Shown in pieces: positions 55,013 through 64,000 of a stretch of 64,000 bases of DNA. The DNA is from Xanthostigma xanthostigma. Lineage: Eukaryota; Arthropoda; Insecta; Raphidioptera; Raphidiidae. The position numbers and the translations under genes were made by a program. Location of the stretch: assembly GCA_963575645.1 (NCBI GenBank), contig OY754464.1, positions 45,312,192-45,376,191 on the forward strand, given 5' to 3'. The notes under the pieces were generated by a model. That model worked only from the letters and a program-made list of their open reading frames with translations. It had not been told where the DNA came from and ran no database searches. Each line of letters opens with the position of its first letter. Within the stretch, counting starts at the first letter, position 1.

Positions 55013-55173
55013 GAGTATAGACAGCAGCCATTTTGATGCGATGCTTAATAGCAGTTCCGAAATGGATTGTGAAGAGATAGGGGTTTTTTAGTGGGTGGGA
55101 ATCCCACACTATCACACATTTGGGTGATGTCTTTATAAGATTTTTCCCCTATCGGCAAAAAAAAAAAAAAAAA

Positions 55174-55777
55174 GTATTGTATTGCAGAGATCGTTGAAGA
55201 GGAATTACAATTAAAATTAATTTAGCAAATTTTAATTGAAAATATTTAATTTAGTTAATATTTTTTTTTATTTTTTAGTAACTGTTAAATTGACATTAAT
55301 TTAAAAACATCAAAATTACGATCTCTACCATATTACGTTGAATATTTTAATTGAAATTTTTCTCTTTTTGTTTTAATTAACAGAAATAAAACACCATTAA
55401 TAATAATTTATTGTAAATTAAAATAGTTATGATTTTTTACTATTAGTATTATAAAGCAATACAACTAATAATTAATAGTAGGTACAATATCAAAAGAAAT
55501 TTATAAAAAGATAATGAATGTTACCATTTAAAAGCGTAAAACTAACTAAACTCATAAAATACAATCCTATTCACATTTTTTAGAAAAAATCTTACTATTA
55601 AATAATTTATCAGAATAGTATTTTTATGTAACAGTTAGTTGAAAAAAAAATATAAGTAAATGGTGTAAAGTTTGTCAGTGGCGATATTCAAGAAATCTTG
55701 GAAATATTAAAACAGTTACCATGTTTTAAATCAAACGGAATTTAACATGTGTAAGCCAATCCTCAAAAAAAAGAAAA
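55174..55777. other. No gene seen
   Basis: AT-rich, non-coding, with short T and A runs only. Confidence 0.35.
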
Positions 55778-56042
55778 CAACATTTACAATATAAACTTGA
55801 AGTTCGTGAGTGCGGCAAAAATAACCGATATCAAGTTTAGAAAGTGTAGTAAGAATAAAATAATAGAACGAACTCATTAACGACGAAAAATAAAATCACA
55901 GTTTAATAAAGCATTTACTATTTTGTTGTCGCGATAGACGAGTTCGTTCTGTTAATTTTATTCTTACTACACTCTCTAAACTTGATGTCAGCTATTTTTG
56001 TCGCACTCACGAACTTCAAGTTTACATTGTAAATGTTTTTGA
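55778..56042. mobile_element. Short fold-back MITE
   Basis: AACATTTACAATATAAACTT, GAAGTTCGTGAGTGCGGCAA and GTAGTAAGAATAAAAT on the left are mirrored on the right (ATTTTATTCTTACTAC, TGTCGCACTCACGAACTTC, AAGTTTACATTGTAAATG). About 110-bp arms, 45-bp centre. No coding content. Confidence 0.8.
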
Positions 56043-56390
56043 GGATATCACACATTTTTGCTTTATTGGTTTTTGTAAAATACAAAAAATATTTTTTATA
56101 ATTTAGTACTCCGATGACAGAGATAATATGTAACATTGAGCTTAGTAACAACATAAAAATTAAAAGTCAAAATGTATTTGTATTTCGGTAAATAAGGCTG
56201 TTTTACTCTGCCTCACGAATTTGGCGATATGTTGGCTGAAATAATGCGTAATAACATGCTTTTTGAATAATTTAGATTTATTGGTTTAGATAATCTTGCG
56301 TATGCGCAAAGTACCAAAATATTACAAAAACATTGATAGGGCTGAACTCTTTTCAAGTGGAGAGTTCTCAGGACGAACATTAAAAAAAAC
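56043..56390. other. No gene seen
   Basis: Non-coding join between two MITEs. Confidence 0.3.
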
Positions 56391-56725
56391 TTCAAATAAA
56401 TAAAATTGTCGACCAATTTTTCTCAGACCATATTATATTGACAAAAAATAATAAAAATACAAATCAATTTTTCATTATTTTTTTAATCATTCAAACTTTC
56501 AATCTTGCGTGCAATCTATTAGATAATAAACAACTTAATACTAATTAATTTTTTATATTTTTTAGATATTTCTTTAGAAGATCCAAATCCGGATCGAAAC
56601 GTCATCTTGTGTTTTATTGATTTGTATTTTTATTATTTTTTGTCAATATATGGTCTGAGAAAAATTGGTCGACAATTTTATTTATTTGAAGAGTTCTATT
56701 CAGACGTTAATCAAAGATTTGAATT
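56391..56725. mobile_element. ATCCGGAT-type inverted-repeat MITE, copy 3
   Basis: Same family as 37600-37963: left arm AAATTGTCGACCAATTTTTC, TCAGACCATATTATATTGAC, right arm its mirror, ending GTTCTATTCAGACGTTAATC. The centre has GAAGATCCAAATCCGGATCG and AAACGTCATC, opposite in orientation to copy 2. Confidence 0.8.
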
Positions 56726-57986
56726 AAAAAAAAACTTATATTAAGGCACTGTACCGGCGCAAACATTACCTCAATTACTGCATTTATTTAATAAATACTT
56801 CTTCCTAGTTTTAACTGCTTATTATTGTGTTATTTGCCACCATATCTCATTCCCCAACACGCCGCAGGAGATACATCAGTTTTTATTTGAAAATTCAAAA
56901 AGATGAGAAAAACGGTGTTTCCAATAAATGTTTTAAGATTTGTCATCATCAACGTTAATGTATTTCGCAACTTGCTGCTAAATGTTGCGCGTTTATAACC
57001 CCAATTCTCTTTCTTTTTCTGGAAGGGCTAAGAGCGGCGGCAGTATGTGTGACGAAATAACAAGTTGCACGAATTTTTATCTCTCGATTCCAACATCACC
57101 CGAAAACGGTTAAACGGATCTGTTGAAACTTAGTAGATTAATTATCAATTGATAACCAAATGTAAGGTATTACTTTTAATCTGGCTACTATCGGTATAAT
57201 AAAGTTTCTGTCAAAACTGACTTTAACGTGAACGACAACGCGGGTTAAAGCTAGTACAGCAACATATGCTTGAGGTTAGAACACAAAACAGCAATCTATA
57301 ATGTGTAATTATTCAAATGATGTTTATCTGCATGAATAAATATTAATTATTTACTTAATAAATTACGCTTTTGTGAAGCCTGAATAAATCAAATGAATGA
57401 AAAATTAAATATAATAATAATATGAAATGTTATCATTAATAATAAACCACAGTTAAAGAGCTTTATCATAAATCAAATCAAATGAGGCGGTCAGTGAAAA
57501 ATATGCTGAATGCATTGAACTGGTGCTCTTATTGATATTCTGTTCGAACCAAATGATTTATAGATGACGAAGGTAACCTCAGACGACATTTTACCGTTCA
57601 CATATTATATTATGTAAGTTGTAATATCAGTATTTCTCAACAGTCATCCATTTTTAAAAGCCCATTTCGAACGTCGTTCACTTGTTCATATTTTAGCGTA
57701 ATGACGTCGTAATATTGCAATTGGCTGGTCTGCTCTAATCAGATTACGTCCCAACAAATTTCAAAATTGTCATTAGAAATAAACATGAAATTTTAATTCG
57801 ACATAAAATAATGATATTTTTCTTCCTAGTCCTTTTAAACCGTATAATTACTTAAGTGTCCCTAATAATTGCTGGGTTATACCAGAAACGTTAATTTAAA
57901 TTTTGCGGAACGACCCTATTGCAAAAATAAATTGACAATATGCAATATCTAATACAATTCCAAAAGTAAAATTAACTTTTACTCAC
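56726..57986. other. Intronic sequence downstream of the collagen exon
   Basis: On the minus strand this follows the exon donor, so it should be intron. No further Gly-X-Y exon, recognisable repeat or frame appears. Confidence 0.45.
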
Positions 57987-58040
57987 CTCTGGGTCCTTGG
58001 GGTCCGGTTGGTCCCTGAGGTCCCGGTTTTCCGTTTAAAC
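57987..58040 (-). CDS. Collagen triple-helix exon, 54 bp
   Basis: On the minus strand GTTTGCAG| is the acceptor and AGAG|GTGAGT the donor. The 54 bp encode (G)LNGKPGPQGPTGPQGPR(G): six Gly-X-Y triplets without interruption, with prolines in X and Y positions as in a secreted, triple-helical collagen chain. Both boundaries split a glycine codon after its first base (phase 1-1), so the exon keeps frame and repeat register if skipped. Fifty-four bp is the classic collagen exon unit; split-glycine boundaries are found in several non-fibrillar and invertebrate chains. Which collagen this is cannot be told from 18 residues. No other exon of the gene was found here, so its introns are probably long and filled with transposons. 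Confidence 0.9.
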
Positions 58041-58962
58041 CTGCAAACAACAAAAGACAATGTAGAAAGAACTACACATAATGGTTTATGTAATATTTAT
58101 AAACGTTACGCGGCACGGTGGCAGGGTGCATAAATGATGCACGACCAAAACAATGTTTCTGAAGAACTAAGTTAACTAAACAACAAACTTTATAACCGTC
58201 TGCATTTTAGGCCGAAACCAATGAAACGAAGAGACTTTTAATAAGAAATCGGACATTTTAACTATACGACATGATTCATGATAACATTAAGGTCAATTGT
58301 CACACAGCGACAGGCCGCAGCAAAATGTTATATCCAAAAATTTAACGAATTAGGCTATTCGAACTGTTCATATCGTCGTATCATCGTTTTATAAAATAAA
58401 ATAGCACACAAAATTTTAAACATATAAAAGTTGGCTCGTGTTTGAGCCAAAATTCAAACCCTTTTCTTTATTTAATAAAAAAAAATATATAGTCTGCTAG
58501 ATGGCAGTCAGATTGAATTTGCTTGTTTTTTAAATGGTTAGTATTTTCATGAACAGCCGTGTACGAGCCACCGACAGAGTTCCGCGTTCGAGCGACGTTT
58601 TTGTGAATAATAAGTTTTTTTTGTATAAATGGCAGTGCGCCCAAAATTAAAAGTTATTTTTAGTTTTTTTTTTGTTTATCATACTAATTAAATTGGATTC
58701 AAGCATTAGAACCATTTTCACTGCATTTGGTCCTAACCTTCCTTTAGTGAAAAAACTGCAGAGCGAACGGGATTTGCAGACGCCAGAAAGTCAAGGTATG
58801 TCCGACTATGAAAATACATCTATTAGCGAATTTATACAGCGCGAAAGCACAAACTGCAATTTTTACCGACGTCATTTTTGTTGTATACTAACAACAAGTG
58901 TCGATATCGTTTACACGAGGCTCGCTTATTGTTGAGTCACATATTGTATGTGTTGTGTATAA
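58041..58962. other. Intronic sequence upstream of the collagen exon
   Basis: On the minus strand this precedes the acceptor. An 87-residue plus-strand frame (58672-58935) has no motif. TAGTCTGCTAGATGGCAGTC near 58490 may be a repeat piece. Nothing else seen. Confidence 0.4.
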
Positions 58963-59710
58963 AGAGAATACAATTCCGATAATGTTTTTCAATCCCGGGA
59001 TTACGGGATTTTTGATGCGTTCCCGGGATCCCGGGGCTATCCCGGGATTAGACTATGTGGTTTCTAATTGGGCTCAAATGAAAAGAACTTGAGTAATTTC
59101 TTAAAAAATGTTTTTAAAATCGTTCACAACACAAATCACAATATAGTAAGAAAAGAAAATAGACAAAACGAAAAAAAATTTACTTTTGCAAGAAATCAAA
59201 AAGGCAACACAAAAAAACTATTTAGAATTTAGAAAATACAATCGCCGAAATATCAAAGCATCCAATGTTTGACTTCCAAGCCTGCTTCGTAGTTTATTGG
59301 CAACATAAGCTGAAAACGGTTGATCAGGTTCTGCGCTCGTTGGAGGAATAGAATAGATACTTATATGCTGTTTCTAAGTGATATCCACGAACTCCTCCAT
59401 TTTCGAACAGGCTTATTTCACGTCTAATACTATTTGCCAACCCTGATTCATTTTGTACTTGTACTTCAGGATCTGGAGATTTCATATTCTTACATATCGT
59501 ACGGCGTATTTAAGGATTGTTTTTTGTCGTTATGCGTAATAAATAATATTAATATAATCTAGGGCCTAGGCAAGGTAATTGTCAAGGCGTAACGGATTAC
59601 GGAATGCAAACTAGATCTGTTTTTGTCAATCCCGAAAATCCCGAGATTAGCCAAGTACGATCCCGGGATTTTCGGGACCCGAGATTCGGGATCCCGGGAT
59701 TGTATTCTCT
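58963..59710 (-). mobile_element. hAT transposon, deletion derivative
   Basis: Ends AGAGAATACAAT and ATTGTATTCTCT mirror each other. The 8-bp flanks GTGTATAA and ATGTATAC agree at six positions, fitting a hAT target duplication. Inside both ends are clusters of CCCGGGAT words. The centre keeps the C-terminal part of a hAT transposase on the minus strand. Confidence 0.75.
59218..59366 (-). pseudogene. hAT transposase C-terminal dimerisation domain fragment
   Basis: The minus strand reads SIPPTSAEPDQPFSAY then KLRSRLGSQTLDALIFRRLY and a stop after FLNSK. This is the hATC motif (P-x-S-x-E-R-x-F-S ... R-S-R-L-x-x-x-T-L-x-A-L). A few residues between FSA and KLRSRL are missing and the usual ER reads DQ. 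Upstream text (SLFENGGVRGYHLE) is in another frame. The catalytic region is gone. Confidence 0.75.
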
Positions 59711-59944
59711 ATGTATACTACAATCACATTTTAATCCACATAATGGCATACAGCGTCTTTTGACAGATCAAAAAATTTTAATTTGAAATGATAAATCAAC
59801 TTAGTATTTTTATAAATACAAAACGATAATTTCTAAATTCTTACTCGATAAACTCTCGTATTCATATCATAGTCCATTCAAAATAAACATTTTAATTTAC
59901 TATAATTCGCATAGAGCTGAAAATTGGTACAGGTCTTAAGTACA

Positions 59945-60660
59945 CTATTGCAAATAAAATATCAAAAGTCCCCACCGATATTGTTTGGAGACAAATATCA
60001 CCCCCCACTCCCAACCCCAGCGCTGGTATGGGGGTGACTTTGACATTTTTAATGGGAACCACTACTTTTTATCACTATAATTATGATTTTTGGAGAAAAA
60101 ATATGCAACAATTGTCTGAAACATTTTATTCTTCAATGCCTCCCTCAATCCCTAAAATGCATGTCAAAAATCGGTTTCCCGAAATTCCATTAAATTTTTA
60201 TGCCTAAATAATGACCTTGCGCAGAAAATTACGAGTTTGGTTTGGGAAGGGTCATCGATTAACATAACAAAATCGTAATTCATGATTGAAAACCGAAGTT
60301 CTCATTAAAAATTTCAGTCTCCCCCACCCCCACGTTTTTTTATATTTAATCTATGACTCTTCTCAAACCTTTCCTCTCGTAATTTTCTACGAAAGCTCGT
60401 TGTTTAGGCATAAAAATTTATTGGAGTTTGGAGAAACCGATTTTTGACATGTATTTTTGGGGTTGAGGAAGGCATCGGATAAAAATATGTTTCAGACAGT
60501 TGTTTCATATTTTTTCTCGAAAAATCATAATTTGTGATAAAAAATAGGTGTTCCTATTAAAAATGTGAAAGTCATCCCACCCCTGGGCAGGGGTTGGGGA
60601 TGAGGAGTGATTTTTGCCTCCAAACGATGTCGCCCTTCAAAATCAAAAACTTTTGTCTCA
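59945..60660. repeat. Old fold-back repeat
   Basis: Left landmarks (ACCCCAGCGCTGGTATGGGG, CACTACTTTTTATCAC, ATGCATGTCAAAAATCGGTT, AATTTTTATGCCTAAA) recur inverted on the right (CCACCCCTGGGCAGGGGTT, AACCGATTTTTGACATG, TTTAGGCATAAAAATT). Arms about 300 bp and clearly diverged. Non-coding. Confidence 0.65.
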
Positions 60661-61066
60661 AAACATTTTTTCCATAATGTTGCCCTGTCTCAATAATTTC
60701 CAATGTAGATTAAAATGGATCTGTAGGTATATTGTTACCTGTTGCTATAACTCAAAAATAATTTAAATAAAAAATCGGTCAAGTGTGAGTCGGACTCGCA
60801 CACGAAGGGTTCCGTACAATATGTACTTTTTAAATACTTTTGTAAAAGAAACAAGAGAGGCGCTATAGCAATATGTAACCAGTATGCAAGAAATTCAAGA
60901 ATTTCAAAGCGTGAAATATTACAGAATACACCCCGGCGATTTTATATTATACAAACTTTTCTTACAAAAATTTCTTGTAGAATAAAATAATACAAAGTTT
61001 TGAAAGATATACCATTATATCAAAAAACAACGTTATGGCAAATATCTCTGTTGCGCATGCGCCGAT

Positions 61067-61430
61067 TTAAAACAACATCACTATCAGCCGGCTGATAGTG
61101 ATGCCGTTTTAACTCACGTATTAAAAATTAAACTTTCAAAATTCAATTTTCTCAAAAATGTATTCAAAACTAAAATCATTTCTGTATCTTTTTCTCTCAT
61201 TCGTTGATTTATAACAATTTTCATTATGATTTACAACTAAAATTTAATTAATCACAAAACTTTATTTAATCTGGTGATGTAAGTATTATGTATACGAAAG
61301 CTGCTCATTAAACGAAAGTTTTTTAACATACTTCTGATATATATTTTTTTGGAATTGGTTTCCCCACACATTCAAGATACATAAGTTATCTGTTATTCCA
61401 AAATTTTTCACCGTTTTTGTCAAATATACC
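61067..61430. repeat. Inserted repeat ending in a 28-bp perfect palindrome
   Basis: The segment matches 8080-8330 in reverse. Its left end is a perfect palindrome of 28 bp (61076-61103, half-site CATCACTATCAGCC). It splits one GCGCATGCG unit of the host repeat. Confidence 0.55.
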
Positions 61431-61837
61431 ATTATTATATAAAACGTTATTGCGTATATTTCTTTTGCGCATGCGTCAATTTTTCCCAAAAAAATTACAA
61501 AACTTTTGTAAACATAGATAGAATATTAAACCGTTATCACATAAAAAACAACTTTATAATACATATTTCTTCTACGCATGCACCGATTTTTCTCAATTTA
61601 TTTTACAAAACTCCTGTTTTACAAAACTCCAAAATAATAAACCGTTACTATTATCTTATAAAAACAACATTATAATATATATTTCTTTTGCGTTTGCGCC
61701 GACGTCTCTCAAAAACAATAAGCCTCTTTGCATATCAAATATCCTCCCAAAATTTGGTTTCATTCCGCTCATCCGTGGTGTTGGAATGGTAAAAAATGTC
61801 AAAAATGAGTTTGCATCTGTCAAGGTATAATTATTAG

Positions 61838-63287
61838 TTATAATAATAATAATAATAATAATATTTATTGGTTAAAAGACCAAAAGGCATAAGTTCAGCT
61901 ATAGAAGCTGTTTTACAACTTAACCTATCATTACGTAACTATAACACACATGAGTACATGATTTATAATTTATAAAAATCATTATTGCATAGTGTCTGTG
62001 ACTAACAAAACACATATCAATTTTATTAACACTTCGTTCTAAAAATAGGAGAAATATGCATTTTAAGACATATACATATAAAATCTACATATAAAATCCA
62101 ACGTGGCTAATATTAGCATAGTTATGGCATAATAATATGACATTTTTACTTTAAAATTATATAATAGAGACAACCCATTGCTCTATTTTTTTTCTGAAGG
62201 GGTTTAATTTTAGAACTTTATATTCCGGTGGTACTTTATTATAGAGATTGGCAGCCAAATACGAAAAACTCCCTTTATATTTAGTTGTTCTATGTCTCGG
62301 GATTTCTAGTTGACATTTAGCACGGAGTTTGACAGAGTACAAATTCTCATTACGCCAAGATATTTTACCAAGCAAATATTCAGGTTGACCGGAGATAATC
62401 ACTTTATGTAAGAGACATAAGAAATTGATAACCATACCATGATATATGCTAACCATATTACAAAGATTTCTATAGTTAGTTATGTGATCAAATTTTCTAA
62501 TTCCACACGAAAATCGAACACAAGAATTTTGTAAGATTCTCAGCCTGGTTAAATCGGTAACCTTTAATTGTGGCACAAACACAGTATCGCAGTATTGTGC
62601 AATAGAAAGAACTAAGGATCTAGATAACGCGAGTTTGATTGTTTGGCTAAGATGTGAACGAAATTGATAAAGATATTTTAATCGTATGTATGCTTTTTGT
62701 AATACTTCATTTACGTGCTCAGAAAAGCTTAAATCAGAATCTATATAAACACCAAGGCTTTTAACAGATTCAGAAATAGCAAGTATATCGTTGTCAAACA
62801 CAATATTTGAACTGTTTATTAAAAATTTATTACGGGAGATTTTATTACCTACTAATAATACAACAGACTTATTTGGGTTTACCTTGAGTCCATTTCGTTT
62901 AACCCAAACCGAAAGCCTCTGGAGGTCTTCGTTCATATATGATGTATACAGCGCTGTATCATCAGGATGAAAGCTCATAACAAGTTGGGTATCATCTGCA
63001 TATGCATGTAGAGAGGTATATCTTAGTGCAGTGGTTATATCGCTAACAAAAATAAGAAAAAAGACCGGTCCAAGGACCGACCCTTGAGGAACACCACATA
63101 GAGTATTTATCTGTTTGGAAATTTTCCGTTCCTCCAATATAACCTGCCTGCCTCTATCCACAAGATAATTAGAGCACCATTTAACTGCATTACAAGAAAA
63201 GCCAATGTACTTAAGTTTAGCTAATAATAACTGATGATGTATCGTATCAAAAGCTTTAGAGAAGTCTATTTGCGCTAGCAGTGATAC
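61838..63287 (-). mobile_element. 5'-truncated CR1/Jockey-superfamily LINE
   Basis: The 3' end is an (ATT)n tail (61840-61863); the 5' end falls inside the RT just before motif A at 63287. Interruption of the host repeat between TTAGTTAT and TAACTCAGAAGG shows the insertion. No clear target duplication. Confidence 0.85.
62157..63287 (-). CDS. LINE RT, C-terminal two-thirds, open frame
   Basis: The frame enters from the truncated end (LLAQIDFSKAFDTIHHQLLL, motif A), then GVPQGSVLGPVFFLIFVSDI (motif B), HAYADDTQLVM (motif C), SLGVYIDSDLSFSEHVNEVL and the thumb to NPFRKKIEQWVVSII. No stops or frameshifts in about 375 codons, so this is a young copy, though without endonuclease it cannot move by itself. 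Its 3' text differs from both CR1-like LINEs in the window, so it is a separate family. Confidence 0.85.
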   Translation of the reverse strand, partial: VSLLAQIDFSKAFDTIHHQLLLAKLKYIGFSCNAVKWCSNYLVDRGRQVILEERKISKQINTLCGVPQGSVLGPVFFLIFVSDITTALRYTSLHAYADDTQLVMSFHPDDTALYTSYMNEDLQRLSVWVKRNGLKVNPNKSVVLLVGNKISRNKFLINSSNIVFDNDILAISESVKSLGVYIDSDLSFSEHVNEVLQKAYIRLKYLYQFRSHLSQTIKLALSRSLVLSIAQYCDTVFVPQLKVTDLTRLRILQNSCVRFSCGIRKFDHITNYRNLCNMVSIYHGMVINFLCLLHKVIISGQPEYLLGKISWRNENLYSVKLRAKCQLEIPRHRTTKYKGSFSYLAANLYNKVPPEYKVLKLNPFRKKIEQWVVSII

Positions 63288-63344
63288 ATGTTAACTCAGA
63301 AGGCGTTGCATTTCACAAAATATTAATGTCAAAAGACTGACTAA

Positions 63345-63931
63345 AGGCTAATTTACACTTTGTTAAGTAGCAAGTGCAGGTGACAAGTGATTAGTTAACA
63401 TGATTTTATGGTGTTAAGTGTTAAGTGTGAAGAAAACGTTCACACAATGTTTAGTGCTTTTGCAGGACCCAAGTGTCTGCCGTGCAGAAATCGAACATGA
63501 CTTGTTATTGAAATCCATAAATCTAAGAGATTATGGCAAAAAAAATGGATAAGCAGAAGACTTCAGTATGGAGCTAATGATACACTTTTCCAAGAACTGA
63601 TTAATGAAGATCCAACTGAATTTTGTAACTCAATGCGAATGACAGAAGAAATATTTAATAAGTTATATTGACTATTGTTGGGCCAACTATAAAAAAATGT
63701 CAAATAATTCACAGTGATTCGGGTGACGCTGCAAGTGCGGGAGTGCGCGGGTGTACGGGGAGAGCTACTTAACAGCTACTTAACAGAAAAAATAGAAGAC
63801 CTTCTATTCACTTTACTTCGCACTCGCACTTATCACTTAACAGCGGGGCCGTTTACACTTTGATTTTACTAATCACTTAACACTTGCACTTGTCACTTGC
63901 ACTTGCTACTTAACAAAGTGTAAATTAGCCT
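63345..63931 (+). mobile_element. PIF/Harbinger transposon, deletion derivative
   Basis: Ends AGGCTAATTTACACTTTGTT and its inverted complement continue inward for about 60 bp (AAGTAGCAAGTGCA, GACAAGTGATTAG). Three-base flanks are TAA and TAC, near a Harbinger TWA target. The interior encodes the start of a Harbinger-type transposase. Confidence 0.75.
63528..63671 (+). pseudogene. Harbinger-type transposase N-terminal fragment
   Basis: RLWQKKWISRRLQYGANDTL then FQELINEDPTEFCNSMRMT and EEIFNKLY. This is the usual N-terminal pattern of the family (W-x-R/K-P/x-W-x3-R ... L-F/V-Q-E-L ... D-x3-F-x-x-x-x-R-M). A stop replaces the next residue and the DDE domain is absent. Confidence 0.7.
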
Positions 63932-64000
63932 TACCATTTAAAATGATATCCGTTTGTGAACAAATGCAATCTTTATATTTTAAGACAGAACATACGCAAT

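Larger units (their letters stand above)
52346..55173 (+). mobile_element. R1-clade LINE, 5'-truncated, poly(A) tail
   Basis: It starts inside the endonuclease, runs through RT and a C-terminal CCHC finger, then a ~140-bp 3' UTR and A17-type tail (about 55157-55173). Codon text and the CX2CX7HX4C end are characteristic of the R1 clade. It is inserted head-to-head against the 5' end of the minus-strand CR1-like LINE, not in rDNA. One frameshift only, so a young copy. Confidence 0.85.
60775..64000. repeat. GGTCAAGTGTGAGTCGGAC repeat, copy 2, heavily interrupted
   Basis: It starts AATCGGTCAAGTGTGAGTCG like the copy at 26895. The GCGCATGCG units stand at about 61055, 61469, 61575 and 61690, and after the LINE the text TTTCACAAAATATTAATGTC continues, so the order matches copy 1. 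Three insertions break it: 61067-61430, 61838-63287 and 63345-63931. The copy runs past the window end. Confidence 0.7.

Noticed and set aside
58672-58935. Plus-strand exon ending at AAG|GTATGT near 58797
   Set aside because: A donor-like site exists, but there is no convincing acceptor, no motif, and the strand is opposite to the collagen exon.
59030-59700. CCCGGGAT clusters as a CpG-island-like promoter
   Set aside because: They lie symmetrically at both ends of a hAT derivative and are better explained as subterminal transposase sites.

Overview
The window looks like intron or intergenic DNA from a large, AT-rich, transposon-loaded insect genome. Non-LTR elements of the CR1-like and R1 clades, piggyBac, hAT, Harbinger, pogo-like and THAP-type DNA transposons, and Helitrons ending in a CCCGG hairpin plus CTAG all fit an arthropod. 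Several repeat families resemble ones widespread in Lepidoptera and Hemiptera, but I cannot fix the order from sequence alone. The only host coding sequence I call firmly is one 54-bp collagen Gly-X-Y exon on the minus strand (57987-58040), with good splice sites and phase 1 on both sides. A second possible minus-strand exon (4362-4601, 240 bp, also phase 1-1) is not recognised. Nearly everything else is mobile DNA.

Layout. 1-9 kb: several inverted-repeat elements, a 156-bp tandem array inside a repeat bounded by TTTCGG-type ends, and two unrecognised minus-strand open frames near 4.4-5.0 kb. 10-20.4 kb: Helitrons. The one at 10931-13918 carries a tRNA-Lys-like sequence and has been entered by a TA-flanked pogo-like element, itself entered by a tandemly doubled repeat. 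21.6-25.7 kb: a MITE with a transposase N-terminus, then two THAP-domain copies facing each other, one of which holds a 1.28-kb near-perfect palindrome. 26.9-29.4 kb: a repeat hosting a TTAA-flanked fold-back MITE. 29.4-34.3 kb: a LINE fragment and a nearly full-length CR1-like LINE. 35.5-39.3 kb: tandem and fold-back repeats and a second tRNA-bearing Helitron. 40.5-41.9 kb: a decayed piggyBac transposase. 42.7-44.0 kb: two Helitron-like repeats head to head. 44.5-55.2 kb: the densest nest, with gypsy fossils, a solo LTR, two minus-strand CR1-like LINEs and a plus-strand R1-clade LINE. 55.8-56.7 kb: two MITEs. 58 kb: the collagen exon. 59-64 kb: a hAT derivative, an old fold-back, and a long repeat hosting a 5'-truncated LINE and a Harbinger derivative.

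There is no operon or cooperating gene set. The interest lies in the nesting order, the captured tRNA in Helitrons, the large palindromes and the isolated exons. I found no CRISPR array, no functional-looking rRNA or tRNA gene, and nothing I can honestly call a new biological system.
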